Below are positions 13,256 to 25,055 of a stretch of DNA of 64,000 bases, in pieces. The notes under the pieces are model-generated. The model had not been told where the DNA came from. It saw nothing but the letters and a program-made list of their open reading frames with translations, and made no database searches. The position numbers were made by a program, and so were the translations under genes. Origin of the DNA: Gordius sp. MW1 (Eukaryota > Nematomorpha > Gordioida > Gordea > Gordiidae); the NCBI GenBank assembly GCA_964036665.1, contig OZ038529.1, positions 8,044,501 to 8,108,500 of the forward strand. Direction: 5' to 3'. Each line of letters begins with the position of its first letter. Positions within the stretch are counted from its first letter, which is position 1.

Positions 13256-13620
13256 TGAGCCCGTTACAAAATCATGTAGATTTTTTTGTTTATTATAAAG
13301 TATAAACAAAGGAAAGGTGTGTCTTTATGATGTTTTGTATTAATTTGCAATCATTTAATTTTTATTAAATTAATTTAACATTTGAAAATACAATTGTATT
13401 TTTCTCGTTACTCATTCATTCCTCAATATGCGCAAATCAAATTGATAAGTGTTAATTAGAGACTAAATATACACTTGGTCCACTTCAATCATACACTTAA
13501 AAATTTATATATTTTAGGGTAGGCTAGTTTAGTGTTTAGATAAAAATAATTTTTTACACGATTGTTTATATTCTTGCTAAAATTAGTGATTTTATGTAAT
13601 TTAAATAGTTTGTAACACAG

Positions 13621-14381
13621 TTCCAATATATTATCGAGCTAAAAACGGTACTTTTTACTTAAAAAATTCCGTAGATATTCACTCTACATTCTAAAATTGT
13701 TATTAATTAATAAAACTGTGCAAATATTAAGTGGCGAAAATGGTTTTTCATTGCACTTAGCTGGGCCCCTGCCTGGTGTGTTTGTTTTGTACTACCCTTC
13801 CATGATAGACTCTACGTTGCCTAAAATTGGTTGATGCCCATTGTGTAAATTTCTAACCCTGTTTATTGTTTGACCATTTAACACAATATAAATTCACCCC
13901 CTTCATAGGCAATGTCCACCCCCTCCTTTAAATTTTATAGCAAGTGTGCTACGTTTATACGCATTATGGACTTGTAAAAACAGTACCCAAAAATTAGACC
14001 CAATCCCGATCCTTCCAGGGGGAAGCCCCTAGTCTATTTTTTTAATTATATATTGTATATACCCGTTATATATATGATTAACATCATCCATCTGTTGAGA
14101 TAAATTTTTTTGTATAAAGCATAAATTTAGAATAAGCTTTATTACAAGTTTATAGATTTTATATACACTCGAAAAAATATAAAAAAACTTTTTGTTAAAC
14201 TTTTTTTTATAAATTTCCTCTATAAATCTCATTGAGATTTTAATTACATAAATATTTAAAATAGTAAAAAAGGAAAGTACATACTAATATATTTATTGGT
14301 AAAGAGAATTACATATTTTGTGAAGGTTAGATAAATAAATTAAAAAGTTAAGAATCGTAAATATTAGGAAAACATTCGGTT
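13621..14381. other. intergenic, no gene recognised
   Basis: AT-rich, no gene, repeat boundary or RNA recognised. Confidence 0.5.
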
Positions 14382-14636
14382 ATGGCTAATGAATTATATC
14401 TACAGATGGTTATGCCGATTTTCTGTCGAATGAAAAAGGATTCGCGATTATCATGGGATAGCAATGAAATTTCTTTCCCTATTTTTTTAAAAAGTTGTAA
14501 GGCTAGGAGGCCAAAGGTTGTTAGGGTAGTTGTTGCAATGGGACAAAATATTATAGTAGTATTGTTAATATCCGAGTATTTTGAAATTTTTAGAGTGATA
14601 AATAGCCTATTATCATTGGATAGTAATGATTGGTGA
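14382..14636 (-). pseudogene. LINE family A, 3'-terminal fragment
   Basis: On the minus strand this reads ...LKISKYSDINNTTIIFCPI..., then a segment with LQLFKKIGKE. The first part matches the 3' end of the LINE at 17.69-17.73 kb (LKISKYSDISNTTII). The second matches the fragment at 34.2 kb (MEFFKEIGKRS). It is therefore the C-terminal end of the LINE-encoded protein. It lies in opposite orientation to the 15.8 kb copy, so the two are separate insertions. Truncated and non-functional. Confidence 0.65.
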
Positions 14637-15809
14637 TGCGGAAAAACCGAGAAAAATCTCGGTCTCGTCTCGAAAAACCGAGACGAGACGAGACGAGAAT
14701 TTGAAAAATGGAGGCGAGATCGAGACGAGAATTTTGAGGTCGAGACGAGACGATACGAGATTTTCTCGACGAGATCTCGACTTTTTATTGATCGTTAGAT
14801 TTTAGTAAATTATTGTGTATTTTAATTTACATTTAAGGTATAAAGTGTAAATTAATATGTATGGAATATATTTGATATTAAAAAAAATCCCAAGTGTAGT
14901 TAATATTATATATTTTTGCAAAAAAAATAAAATTTGGCAATCATTTACCTAAGTATGTTTGATTTTTGTCATACATTTAAATACGTACTCATTAATTTAA
15001 AGTTTAAACCTTATGTTCTTAATTCTATAATAATGCTGCTTTTATTGTTGTTTTTACAACGTTTTAATTTGTGCAACTAATTATCAATTCTGTAAATAAT
15101 AATAACATCATTAATTGTCACTCTCACTTTGTGGTTTATAGCGCTATAGTAAACATGCAATAAACACTATGGGCTAAATTAATGATGGTTATATTAATGG
15201 ACTTAAACATTTGCCTTAAATATGTTAAGGTCTACTTTGAAGCATTAGCAAAGGTTAATAAAGGGTCTCATTTTGCTCAATTATACAACTAAATCAAATC
15301 AACTATAAGCACTATAAGCGAACTTATAATTTTCGAAGTCCATTTATAGTTGACAGACACAGTGAATTTACTACAAATATTATAATTTGCTAGAACAATA
15401 AAATTTAATTTTTTATATTTCAAATTTATTTATAGTTTTTTTAGTCTGCACTTTTTATAGAAAATGTTATCTTTATGAGTTAATTCATATCTTTTTATTG
15501 TCAATGAGATGTCGTGTCCCGCTAAATCTTTAAAAAGTTTGTGTATTAAAGTTTTTCGAAAAATATAAAATTTGCCATTTGGATTTTTGAACACTTATTT
15601 ATATTTTTAATAAAACAGGAGAAATTTTTATTCCGAATATATTTTTTTTTAAAAGTCGAGACGAGACGAGAATTCTCGTCGAGACGAGACGAGACGAGAC
15701 CGAGATTTTTCTAGACCGAGACGAGACGAGATCGAGATTTTCTTAATCGCTCCCGAGACGAGACGAGATTTTGTTTTCGAGACCGAGACGAGACGAGATC
15801 GAAACACTA
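14637..15809. mobile_element. CGAGA-ended element, copy 1
   Basis: Both ends are built from CGAGACGAGACGAG-type words in opposite orientation (14645-14790 and 15655-15809). The right edge is the shared terminus gagatcgaaacacta. The interior (about 14800-15640) is homologous to 22.24-22.65 plus 25.45-25.85 kb and is non-coding. The long minus-strand frame at 15649-16128 is an artefact of the CGAGA repeat. A coding relative with BED-finger and hAT remnants lies at 29.8-31.36 kb, so this is probably a non-autonomous hAT derivative. Confidence 0.65.
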
Positions 15810-17732
15810 AGAACTTCTCCACTTCAGAAGTCCTTGCTACTATCAATACTTTTAAGCGCTCTTCGACAGGCGCAGGGCTCGATGGCTTGTGTCCAGCCCA
15901 CCTTCTAGAACTATCAAATCCCTTAAAAGACCGCTCAGGAGTTTTCTTGAGCTCTCTCATCACCCTCATTAACATCATTATGAAAGGCCAAATCCCCAAA
16001 ATTGTAGCCCCACATTTCTTCGGCGCTACTCTAGTATCATTTTCAAAATCTGATGGCGGAATCCGACCTATAGCAATGGGGTCTGTTCTATGCAGACTCT
16101 GTTCCAAACTGATCATAAAACGCATCAAAAGTAAAGCTGTGGAAATCCTGGCACCTACTCAACTCGGTTTTGGCGTACAAGGAGGATGCGAAATTGCTTC
16201 ACACGCGGTAATTTCTCTTACCACCCCAACCCCCTCAGTCATCGCTAAAATAGATTTCAAGAATGCTTTTAACTCCATTTATCGTTTCCACTTCCTTAAT
16301 GAAACATACAAACATTTCCCTGAGTACTCCGCATTTCTTAATGCATGCTTTTCACCAGTTTCAATATTACAATTTCACAAACATACCATCGATTTTAATG
16401 ACGGTATTCAACAAGGCGACCCTTTAGGGCCGCTTCTGTTTTCCCTTGGCATCAAAACTTTAGTAGTTTAATTTGACTTTAAACATTTGGTACCTTGACG
16501 ATGTACAATCCAAGGCGCCCCCGATGATGTTTTTGCCGCTTTGAGATACCTGGAAATCGAATCAACAAAAATCGGACTATCTCTAAATCAATCTAAAACC
16601 GAAATTTGTCCCCTTAATACACCTCTTGATGGCAATCAAGACCAATTATCTTACACATTAATAGATCCTTCCTCTTTGACCCTACTCGGATCCCCAATTG
16701 GAGGCTCTATACCCATTTTAAAATTGTACAAGAACCAGTCGCAAACTAGCAGACATGAAAAGCCTATTTAAACACCTACCTGCCCACCAAGCATTTTTTC
16801 TAGTAAAAAACTGCTACTCAATCCCTAAATTAATGCACAGCTTCCGGTCCTCGGCAGTGTTCTCACATCACGAGACCTTGTCCAAGTTTGATACAGAACT
16901 TAAGTCTTTAACCGGAGAAATAACCAATCTAACCCTAGGTTCTACACACTGGCAACAAGCTTGCCTTCCAACAAAACTGGGGGGGGGGGGCTAGGCTTAG
17001 GCTCAATAGCCTCCAAATCTCTTTCCGCATTTATATCAAGCCGCATGTCAAATGAAAGCTTAATTTCAACATTAACCCCACTACATGACAACTTACTCGA
17101 CGTCGCCTTCCAACAATGGAAGGAATTCTTTAACGTCCCTACTAAATTCCCTAAAGTAAACTTCCAAAAGTGTTAGGGTGGCCCCCTGTCCGAGTGCCTC
17201 TTAAAGTCTCTTATTAATGGCGCGTCGGCAGAGGAACTTCCAGCTCTTAGGAGCTTGGCTTCACGCTCAGGTCACGAAGCTTTCCCAAGCTGTAACCTCG
17301 GTCTTCTCTTATCCAAGATCGAATTCCGCTTCGCCGTAGGCCTAAGATTAGGATGCAATATAGTGGCTGAACACACTTGTTCACTTTCCAATAATTCCGT
17401 AAAATCGAATGGCCATCATGACCTTCACTGTAATCGCAACAAAGCCCGGTACTTTCGACATACCGCGGTTAACAAACTTATACATATCTATTTCACCAAA
17501 GCTGGTTTCCCCTCAATTCTCGAACACGCCACTGTGATGACAACAAACGACCCGATGGCCAAACTTTAGGTGCTTAGGAAAAAGGACTCAGTTTAGCATG
17601 GGACTATACATATACTGACTGACGTATTTGCCCCATCTAATCATAACAAAGATCCCTTGTCCTCAGGTGAGGCTCTGAAAATTTCAAAATACTCGGATAT
17701 TAGCAATACTACTATTATTAAAGTTAAATAAA
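15810..17732 (+). pseudogene. LINE family A reverse transcriptase, frameshifted
   Basis: Broken reverse transcriptase gene on the plus strand. The first frame runs from about 15815 to 16471 and carries fingers (DGGIRPIAMGS), motif A (KIDFKNAFNS) and motif B (GIQQGDPLGPLLFS). Motif C, YLDD, is near 16491 but in another frame. Further frames follow with the thumb region (IGLSLNQSKTEICPL), a G-run slippage zone at 16979-16990, a segment IEFRFAVGLRLGCN with a C...GHH...RH pattern, and a C-terminal block ending LKISKYSDISNTTII. At least four frameshifts or stops separate these parts. The N-terminus is lost against the CGAGA element at 15809. Family members also lie at 14.4 and 34.1 kb. Clade assignment would need alignment. 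Confidence 0.82.
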
Positions 17733-17739
17733 ATTTTAT

Positions 17740-18125
17740 GTGAGGTATGTAAAAATTTGACAGCGTAGGCTCTAAACAGCGCGCTCTTCACAACATAAAG
17801 TTCCAATTCACATCTTGACACGTGCATAACAATAGTTATATAATGGTAGATATAATAAAAAGTTAAGAAATTTTAGATTGATTGCTATAATTTCTATAAA
17901 AATTAAATCTTTGAATATTTATATATAAAATTACATCAAATACAATATAATCAGTTTAAATTGTATATAAAATTAGAAAACAAAAGGCATAGCTAAATAG
18001 CTCATATTTGTTTAAGAGACATCTATATGGTATTAAAATTTATAAATTAATAAATAGTTTTTTAAAAGGCAAAATTCCTTCTAAAAGTATATTATTTTAT
18101 AAAAAAAAATGAAAATATAATTAAT
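17740..18125. other. intergenic, no gene recognised
   Basis: AT-rich. I searched here for a missing signal-peptide exon of the broken antistasin-like copy at 21.5 kb and found none. Confidence 0.5.
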
Positions 18126-18148
18126 CACCAGGGCCTTCGGCCCTGGTG
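18126..18148. other. perfect GC hairpin at the end of repeat H
   Basis: Ten-base arms CACCAGGGCC and GGCCCTGGTG are perfectly complementary around a TTC loop. Equivalent hairpins close the other members: GGCCGAAGGCC at 49851 and GGGGGCGGAGCCCCC at 43921. The copy at 21.37 kb is degenerate. Confidence 0.85.
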
Positions 18149-19762
18149 GGAAGGGGGGAAGGGGAGGGGGGAAGGGGAGGGGGGGGGAAGGAAGGAGGGA
18201 GGAGGGGGTGCAGGAGGAAAGGGGGAACGAAACACATCTATACTCCGTATAAACGTAGTATATTTGCTCTGCAATTTATGGGCGAGAAAGGTGGGAAGGG
18301 GCGAGAATGCCTATAGGGGGGTATAAAATGCAAAATAACTAGTTAATTATTTATACAAATATTTAAAAAATTAAATTTTTGTAAAACCTGCTATATTTTA
18401 TTAATTGCTATGCAATTTATGGGCTCGCTTTTTGTTGTCCGTCCGTCCGTCCGTCCTCCAACGTTCTTACACCGTCTTTCAACTTTCTGACTTGCTGGTT
18501 CAACCCCCGGAGAGGACAAATTTTTTTTTAAATTAAATTAATATTTTTTTCTTGTTAATACCATTGATAATATGACTTTTTGACCGTCCGCTGGCTACGG
18601 ACCAATGAAAAAATGACCATTGGCCAAAATGTGATTCGAATTTTTTTTTTTTTGAATTGGTATATTAGGTTAACATTGATAATTACCCTATCCCCTCCCC
18701 TACACTATGCCTCTACTGATATGGGTCCCTGTGCCCCCCCCTCCTACAAAAGCCTATGCCTTTAATGATGTGGGTTCGAATCCCGGCGAGGGCAAATTCT
18801 TAATTGCTGGTTCGATACCCGGAGAGGGCAAAATTTTTATTTTTTTAAATTAAATTAATATATTGTTCTTGTTAATACCATTAATAATATGACTTTTTGG
18901 CCGTCCGCTGGCTATTGACCAATGAAAAAAATGACCATTGGCCAATTAGTAAATCGAAATTTTTTTTCGTTTTTGAATTGGTATATTAGGTTAACATTGA
19001 TAATTACCCTGTGCCCTTCCCTAGAAGGGCTTATGCCTCTACTGATATGGGTCCCTGTGCCCCCCTCCTACAAAAGCCTATGCCTTTACTGATGTGGGTT
19101 CGAATCCCGGCGAGGGCAAATTCTTAATTGCTGGTTCGAATCCCGGAGAGGGCAAAATTTTTTTTTTAAATTAAATTAATATATTGTTCTTGCTAATACT
19201 ATTGATAATATGACTTTTTGGCCGTCCGCTGGCTACTGAGACTGACCAATAAAAAAAATGACCATTGGCCAAAGTATAAATCGCAATTTTTTTCGTTTTT
19301 TAAATTAATATTTTTGTTAATACCATTGATAATATGGCTTTTTGGCCGTCCGCTGGCTGTTGACCAGGGAAAAAAATGACCATTGGCCAAAGTGTAAATC
19401 GAAATTTTTTTTTCGTTTTTTTTGACTCGTATGTATTTATAGACCGTCTCTTGGTACTGACCAATGGAAAAAAATGACCATTGGCTAAATTGTGATTTGA
19501 AATTTTTTTTTCGTTTTTTTTCGTCTCTTATGTATTTATATTCTTTTTGACCGTGTCCATGAAAAAAATGACCATTGGCCAAATTGTATTTATTTCGTTG
19601 ATTAGGGCGGCATCTAATGAGTCATAAAAGAAATTTATGAGCAGGAAACTTAGTTACAAATGATAAACCTTTTTTTATTTCCTTGTCATATGTCAATAAG
19701 AAATCAATTTAAATTCCATGAAAATATATTTGGTAATTTATAAAAAAAAGGGTTCTAAAATT

Positions 19763-19937
19763 CATGGGCGTAGCCAAGGATTGGGGGCAGTAAAGGGCGA
19801 TGCCCTCCCCCTAAAGCAAAATTTTGTAGAAATTTATTAAAATCATGGCTAAAATTCAAAAAATGATTATTTTGCACCCCCCCCCCCCCAAATCATTATT
19901 GCCCCTCTCTAATTCCAATGGCTGGCTACGACCTTAC
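19763..19937. mobile_element. hAT MITE, GGGCGTAGCC family, copy 4
   Basis: Left end CATGGGCGTAGCCAAGG and interior 'aaaatgattattttgca' plus a C run match the family. The right end has decayed to GGCTACGACC. No target duplication is recognisable. It lies within repeat H. Confidence 0.75.
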
Positions 19938-20430
19938 GTGGCCTGTTATTTTGACATTTAATGATAATTTTGATGACGATGAGGAAGCATAAGGATAAAA
20001 TTGGAATGCTCTTGCAACTAATATAAGTTAATCGAAAAATTATTGGACAATAATCTAACCGTATAAAAGAGAATAATCTTATTTTGTGCTACATTAAAGA
20101 GTGTTACTAAAATTTATGACGCAAAAATCATAGATGAATGTTCTATATTATTAACTTATTCAAAATTTAATATTTATAGGAAGAACTAAATTATACAATC
20201 AATAAAATTAGATAACCTCTCTCCCCTCTCCCCCTCCCTATAAAATCAATAGTTTTTTTCCACGCACGGGGTAATATATCCTTGCCTAGAGGGATAGGGG
20301 GGGGGGCTTTATTTTAATCTAACCCATTTATCGATTTTTTAATTTACTCAAGTTTTATCCGTCCTTACAACGTTCTGACTTGCTGGTTCAATCCCCGGAG
20401 AGGACAAATTTGTTTTTAAATAAATTAATA

Positions 20431-20729
20431 CAGTCAAAACCGTTTAATTGCAAAGTCTTGGGCCTAAAAAAAATTCGCGATTAAGCGATATTTCGCGATT
20501 AAACGATGGAAATAAAAGTATAGGTACTACGCTTCGCAATAAAACGATATTTATATAATTATCTGGTTGATTTAAGGACTCGAAAATGTTTGTGAATATC
20601 CAATATTGAACTATTAAGCGATTTGTCAATAAACGATGTTTATGTTAATATTTTCGTTTAAAAAAACAAAATGGCGGTTATTTAAAGATTTTCGCGATAA
20701 TCCGATTTGCGATTAAGAAGTTTCGACTG
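20431..20729. mobile_element. mariner/pogo-type MITE in repeat H
   Basis: The 299-bp element has ends CAGTCAAAACCGTTTAAT and ...GCGATTAAGAAGTTTCGACTG, imperfectly inverted, flanked by TA on both sides (20429-20430 and 20730-20731). Cgcgatta motifs repeat near both ends. TA duplication and CAGT...ACTG ends fit the Tc1/mariner-pogo group. No transposase is present. The surrounding repeat H sequence continues on both sides. Confidence 0.8.
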
Positions 20730-21392
20730 TATTTTGTTCTTGTTAATACCATTAATAATATGACTTTTTTACCGTCCGCTGGCTACTGACCAATGAAAAA
20801 ATGACCCTTGGCCAAATTGTGAATCGAATTTTTTTTCGTTTTTGAATTGGTATATTAGGTTAACATTGATAATTTTACTATGCCCTCCCCTACAAGGGCC
20901 TATACCTCTACTGATATGGATCCCTGTGCCCTACAAAAGCCTATGCCTCTACTGATGTGGGTTCGAATCCCGGCGAGGGCAAATTTTTTTTATTTTTTAT
21001 TATTTAATTAATATATTGTTCTTGCTAATACCATTGATAATATGACTTTTTGGCCGTACGCTGGCTACTGACCAATGGAAAAAATTACCATTGGCCAAAG
21101 TGAGATTAAAATCGATTTTTTTTTCTTGATTATAATTATAGGCTAGTTATTTGGCTGTCTGCTAACCATTAGAAAAGATCACCACTGGCCAAAGTGATGG
21201 ACAATTATTATAAATAATTAACTAATCATTTTGTATTTAATACTTCCCTATTCTGGCCCATAAATTGCATAGCAAATATGCTACTTTTATACGGAGTATA
21301 GATGAGTTTCGGTCCCCCTTCCCTTCCCTCATTCCCTTCCTTTCCCTTCCCCCCTCCCCTTCCCAGGAGGGCCCTAAGCCCGAGTTTTTATA

Positions 21393-22090
21393 TTGTGTTC
21401 GAAATTCTATACATCTATTTATATTGTGTATAAAAAGGTTGATATTTAAACATTCTTTTCATCTTAGCTATAATGTGCTGCTGTTTTATGCCTAAACCCC
21501 GATTGTCAACATGGTACTGTCGTGCCCAAGAATCAATGTTGTTCAATTTGTAGATGCCAACGTAAGTTTTTTTTATCTAAATCACTTTTATATAAGCGTT
21601 GCTGAAATTTAAATATAAATGGGGCAAAAAGTGGGGTTATGACGTAGGGTAAGATAAATCGTGTATTTGATTATTTAATCATAATTCTATTAAATTTAAC
21701 TGAATTTTTAATTCAAGATCTCCCGCCTTGCATCGACTACGCTTTTGAATTTATCAATTTATAATAGTAGCTATAAGCACTTTAAATAGCCTCCGTTTTT
21801 ACACATAGTATTCCTACCTAAATGTAATGTATGTATTATGTCTCAATAGCCGTTTTATGCGAAATTTATTGTGAAAATGGGTTCGCAAAAAATGAAGAAA
21901 ATTGCGAGATTTGCAAATGTGCGGAGAAGCCTACTTAGGAATATATAAAATAATCAATGTTTACAATTTCTAGATGCTGATTTTAAGATTATATTATTAT
22001 ATTGCCATACGAATTTGAATATAATTATATCTTATTGTGTGTTGAAGTAATTACTACAGAATAAACTATTTCCAATTTAAAATAAGGAAA
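21393..22090 (+). repeat. segmental duplication, upstream copy
   Basis: This block and 26913-27590 share the same order of intron end, cysteine-rich exon, about 290-bp intron, second cysteine-rich exon and 3' flank with an AATAAA signal. Similarity extends through non-coding parts (ggcaaaaagtg-ggttat; gaagtaatt-ctac-aaataaact). The upstream copy starts right after the end of repeat H. Confidence 0.85.
21468..21938 (+). pseudogene. antistasin-like cysteine-rich gene, broken copy
   Basis: Two exon relics match the intact gene at 26.8-27.5 kb. Relic exon 2 (21468-21561) encodes a cysteine pattern with CLNPDCQHGTV and QCCSICRC. Relic exon 3 (21850-21938) encodes VLCEIYCENGFAKNEENCEI, CKC and a stop. 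Exon 2 is 94 nt rather than 93: an extra base lies just after the splice acceptor. In the frame that gives the cysteines a TAA sits at 21471-21473, and in the frame expected from the intact gene a TAG follows 29 codons on, so no splice phase yields the protein. No signal-peptide exon is seen upstream, where repeat H is inserted. Confidence 0.78.
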
Positions 22091-22890
22091 ATATTCTATT
22101 ATTTAATTAATATTTGCTAGGTCAATGTGTTGCACAACCATGGCGTAGCCAAGGGGGGGGGCAGGGAGGGGGCAAAGTTAGTTAGAATTAGAAGGTAATT
22201 ATTTAAAAATACAAATCTGACTATAAGGATTTTTGTCAAAAAATATACTTGCATTTAATATAAAGTTTAAAAACCTCAGGTTCTTGATCCTATAATAATG
22301 CCTTTATTGTTGTTTTTATAGCGTTTTTATATGTGCACCTAGTTGTCAAGTCTGTTAATAATAATATTATTAAAAGTCACTCGCATTTTGTGGTTTATAG
22401 AGCTATACAAAACATGCATAAAACTCTATGCGCAATAATTGATGATGGCAATATCAATGTACTAAGTTTGTCTTAAATATGTTGAGGTCAACTTTGAGGC
22501 TTTAGCCAGAGTTAATAAGGGGCAATTTGCCCAAATATATAAAAAGTCAAAGTTAGGTGAACTTATAAATTTCTAAATGGATTTATACAGACATCGTGGA
22601 TTTGATACAAATTTTATAATTTCCTAGAACTATAAAATTTAATAAAATTTTTCAGAGCTGTTAATCGCACCTAAAAAACCGGTGCGGCACTCAATTCGGT
22701 GCGCGCACTCGCACCCGCACCAATTTTAACAGAGGTGCGCGCACTCGCACCGCAAACCCGGTGCGCGCACTCGCACCCATAATTTTTTACACTCTATCTA
22801 AATTCTAAATATATTAAAATGTTCAATTAAAAACTTTTATTATGCCGATTTATTATAATTACAAAAATAATAAAGATACAGAAAAAACAA

Positions 22891-25055
22891 TTAAAATAGC
22901 ATTTTATTGACATTCATCATTAAAAGCATTTTGAGGTGACTATCTGTCAGGCTACCCCTTCTGTCGCTTAAAATCGCCTTAGCTTTGCTGAAGAGGCGTT
23001 CTACGGGGGCACTCGAAGGAATCGAAGTGTTATATCTTATATATAATTTTTTTAACGAAGAAAATTGTTGGAAGATCCCCAGAGATTTATCGGTAGATTG
23101 CAAAAAATCCTGAAATGTCGTTTTCTGTTGATGATCATTCATTTCACAAAAATCATCGAAATCTTTTCTTTAAAAGACTTCCTTATTTACTGACTCAGTC
23201 ATAATTTGGCTTTCAAGTATTCGCGTAATTCGTTTTATTAAAAGTATATTTTCATCTTCATTGCACCATCTAAAATTTGTTTTAAATAATGGATTTAGAA
23301 ATGCCGCTGCAATAACATCGTCATCGTAGAGATTTGGGAATCTTTTTAAATACAAATAATAAATTTATAAAATTTATTATATAAAAGATAAAACCTTTTT
23401 TCAATCCCTTTGATAATTGCATACATCAATGGTTGGCATATTTTTAATTCACAAAACCTTTTTAATTTCTTAATTAAAGCAGTTATTGTTGGCAAAAGAT
23501 ATCCTAAGTCAATGTATCTATCACCTTCAGTGGCGTAAATAAGGGGGTAGAAAACGGGAAATTCCCCCCCCGCAGAATTCTTATGAAAAAAAAATTATCA
23601 GAAGAGTTGTGATGTTGGGCAAAGATTACATTTTATAATCTGATAGGGTGTCAAAGGGATTCTTTGGACGAAATCCTTCTATAATTTATTTTCATTCGCG
23701 TTTCTGGCAAAACAATCAAAGAATTCAGAGGAAATATTATTAAAAAATTTGCCAAAACTTGTTTCTTGTCCAAAAACCGTTCATTTTCTTTGCATATCGA
23801 GGTTTCCTAAGTTCAAAATCATACAACTTAGCCTTAGGTACCACAACTATTACTAAAGTTTCTGCTAACTGTCTAACTTGCTGAAGATCTAGGTCCTTTA
23901 AAGTTGCAGCTTCTGTTGCAACATCGTGATCATACCAGCTTGCTTCAATTTCTCCTTATTTGGTTTATCTTACAATTCTGACAACATTTCAATTAAAACT
24001 TCATGACGTTTGGAATATTTAAACGAATCATATACTTTGGAAACAGTACCTATTTTAAAAATTATATTCATATTATAATATATATTACATACCCATGCAA
24101 TTCCGTATAGTAGGAAGGAAGTGTACAGGCATCTGAAAGTGCCAAATTTAATGAACGTGAAGCGCAATGTACATACAATGCCGTTGGATCCACTCATATT
24201 TTAGGCCCAATCATATCCCTGGCCCCTTAACAAATTTATATGCTCTTTATAATTATGTCGCTTAGCCTTCCTCCAGTCGTATCACAAACTGTAAAAAATC
24301 TTCTTTTATTGTTAATGTAGAAGAGTCAATATATCGAGCACACCAATTAGGTCATTACAAATTGATATAACCGTAGCACGGTACCTCAAAAGAGCTCTAA
24401 AATTGCCATCAGCATATGACGCTTGTAAAAAGAAAATATGAAATTATTTATAATGACTTTTTTTATGTTTTATACCAGATTTTATAATTTTGATGTTGTA
24501 ATAAAAATGTTATAAAAAATTTTGGAAATTTCCCCCCCCCCCCCCAGAGAAAATCCTGGCTACGCGCCTGATCACCTTCTAACATTTTCAATGATCTAGC
24601 CAGTGGTTCCATAACCTATCAATTAAAATGTAAATTTATAAACAGCAATTATATCTTTTTATAAAGTACAACTTAATGAAAAATACTCATGAATAAATAT
24701 TCTTTCTTCTTCCTTAAACGGTAAACCTATCTCATCAAATAGATCATACAAATCAGATTTTTTTTGTATCAAGCAATTTATTTATTAAATTAACTGCCTC
24801 GTAATAGCTATTCCACCTAATTTTATTTGGAGCAATTAAACATTGTCCAATATTATCTTTAAATAGATCAGCAAACTGAGTTGACATGTTTTGCTTATTC
24901 CATAATTTTTGGCATTTTGCAAATGTTGCACGAAATATCTTTTTGAAATTGTGATTCAAAAAAGCTTCTTTGATATCAACACTTGCTACCAAATTTAGGC
25001 AGTGACAAGCACAGCGCCCATGTTTTGGCAAATATTCGGATTCATCTCGTGACAT
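22891..25055 (-). pseudogene. hAT transposase of element 1, interrupted
   Basis: The minus-strand transposase is in pieces. 25055-24753 carries RCACHCLNLVASVD, the conserved CH..NL region of hAT catalytic domains, and a later RWNSYYEAV. The segment to about 24660 continues in another frame. After the inner insertion, 23355-23170 (PNLYDDDVIAAAFLNPLFK) and 23142-22891 (SSAPVERLFSKAKAILSDRR) give the C-terminal dimerisation domain. In the second, ERLFS corresponds to the usual AERxFS motif. The protein is destroyed by the nested hAT at 23528-24570 and by stops. It would have cut and re-inserted its own element. Confidence 0.82.
23528..24570 (-). mobile_element. hAT element 2 (ZMYM1-like), nested in element 1
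   Basis: The 1043-bp element begins CAGTGGCGTAAATAAGG and ends GGCTACGCGCCTG. It is flanked by a perfect 8-bp duplication, atcacctt, at 23520-23527 and 24571-24578. On the minus strand it keeps pieces of a DUF4371/ZMYM1-type transposase, including VSKVYDSFKYSKRHEVLIEM, nearly identical to the long copy at 62.2 kb. Most of the gene is deleted, so it depended on another copy for mobility. Confidence 0.9.

Larger units (their letters stand above)
11153..13620. mobile_element. composite repeat X, copy 1 (CAGTGGCGTAG end)
   Basis: Begins CAGTGGCGTAGCTAGGG, a hAT-type terminus, and shares scattered homology over its length with 57888-59320: the same opening, the 'gtaatttaattaaatt' segment, and a 3' part beginning ccgttacaaaatcat and running through 'agtgttaattagagact'. 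It is non-coding. Copy 1 is longer because it carries further insertions at about 11311-11512, 11857-13255 and 12317-12767. The right boundary is approximate. Confidence 0.6.
18490..21190. repeat. array of CCATTGG hairpins and tRNA-like B boxes
   Basis: Units repeat the order: (ggttcgaatcccgg-gagggcaaa) - T/A run - attaataccattgataatatgac - cgtccgctggctactgacc - aatg(g)aaaaaatgaccattggcca - T run. The CCAATGG and CCATTGG parts form a 7-bp stem. About nine hairpin units are seen, near 18610, 18930, 19260, 19380, 19475, 19570, 20805, 21090 and 21185. The phrase ggttcgaatcc matches the Pol III B box (tRNA T arm) and appears at about 18775, 19100, 19132 and 20950, with variants at 18494, 18806 and 20380. 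No intact tRNA fold or A box could be traced. Confidence 0.7.
18126..21385. repeat. hairpin-ended repeat family H, copy 1 (with inverted flank)
   Basis: About 3.26 kb bounded by inverted arms. The left arm (18126-18350) contains the GC hairpin, G-rich sequence, actccgtataaa, then gcaatttatgggcga. The right arm (21220-21385) is its reverse complement (gcccataaattgcatagcaa, tatacggagtata, C/T-rich run, ggccctaagccc). A further forward motif, ttgctatgcaatttatggg, is at 18404. The interior holds about nine CCATTGG hairpin units, seven tRNA-like B-box phrases, (CCGT)n at 18440 and a mariner-type MITE. No protein is encoded. Shorter members are at 43.7 and 48.9-49.9 kb. The superfamily is unknown to me. 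Confidence 0.7.

Noticed and set aside
15649-16128. 159-codon minus-strand open frame
   Set aside because: It is antisense to the LINE reverse transcriptase and to the CGAGA repeat; its R/S/E-rich tail is the translated simple repeat.
14382-17732. a single LINE split by the CGAGA element
   Set aside because: The left fragment is in the opposite orientation and overlaps the same C-terminal region as the right one, so they are two separate copies.
18770-18800. tRNA genes at the GGTTCGAATCC phrases
   Set aside because: The phrase matches a T arm/B box, but no acceptor stem, D arm or anticodon arm can be folded around it, and it recurs as part of a larger repeat.
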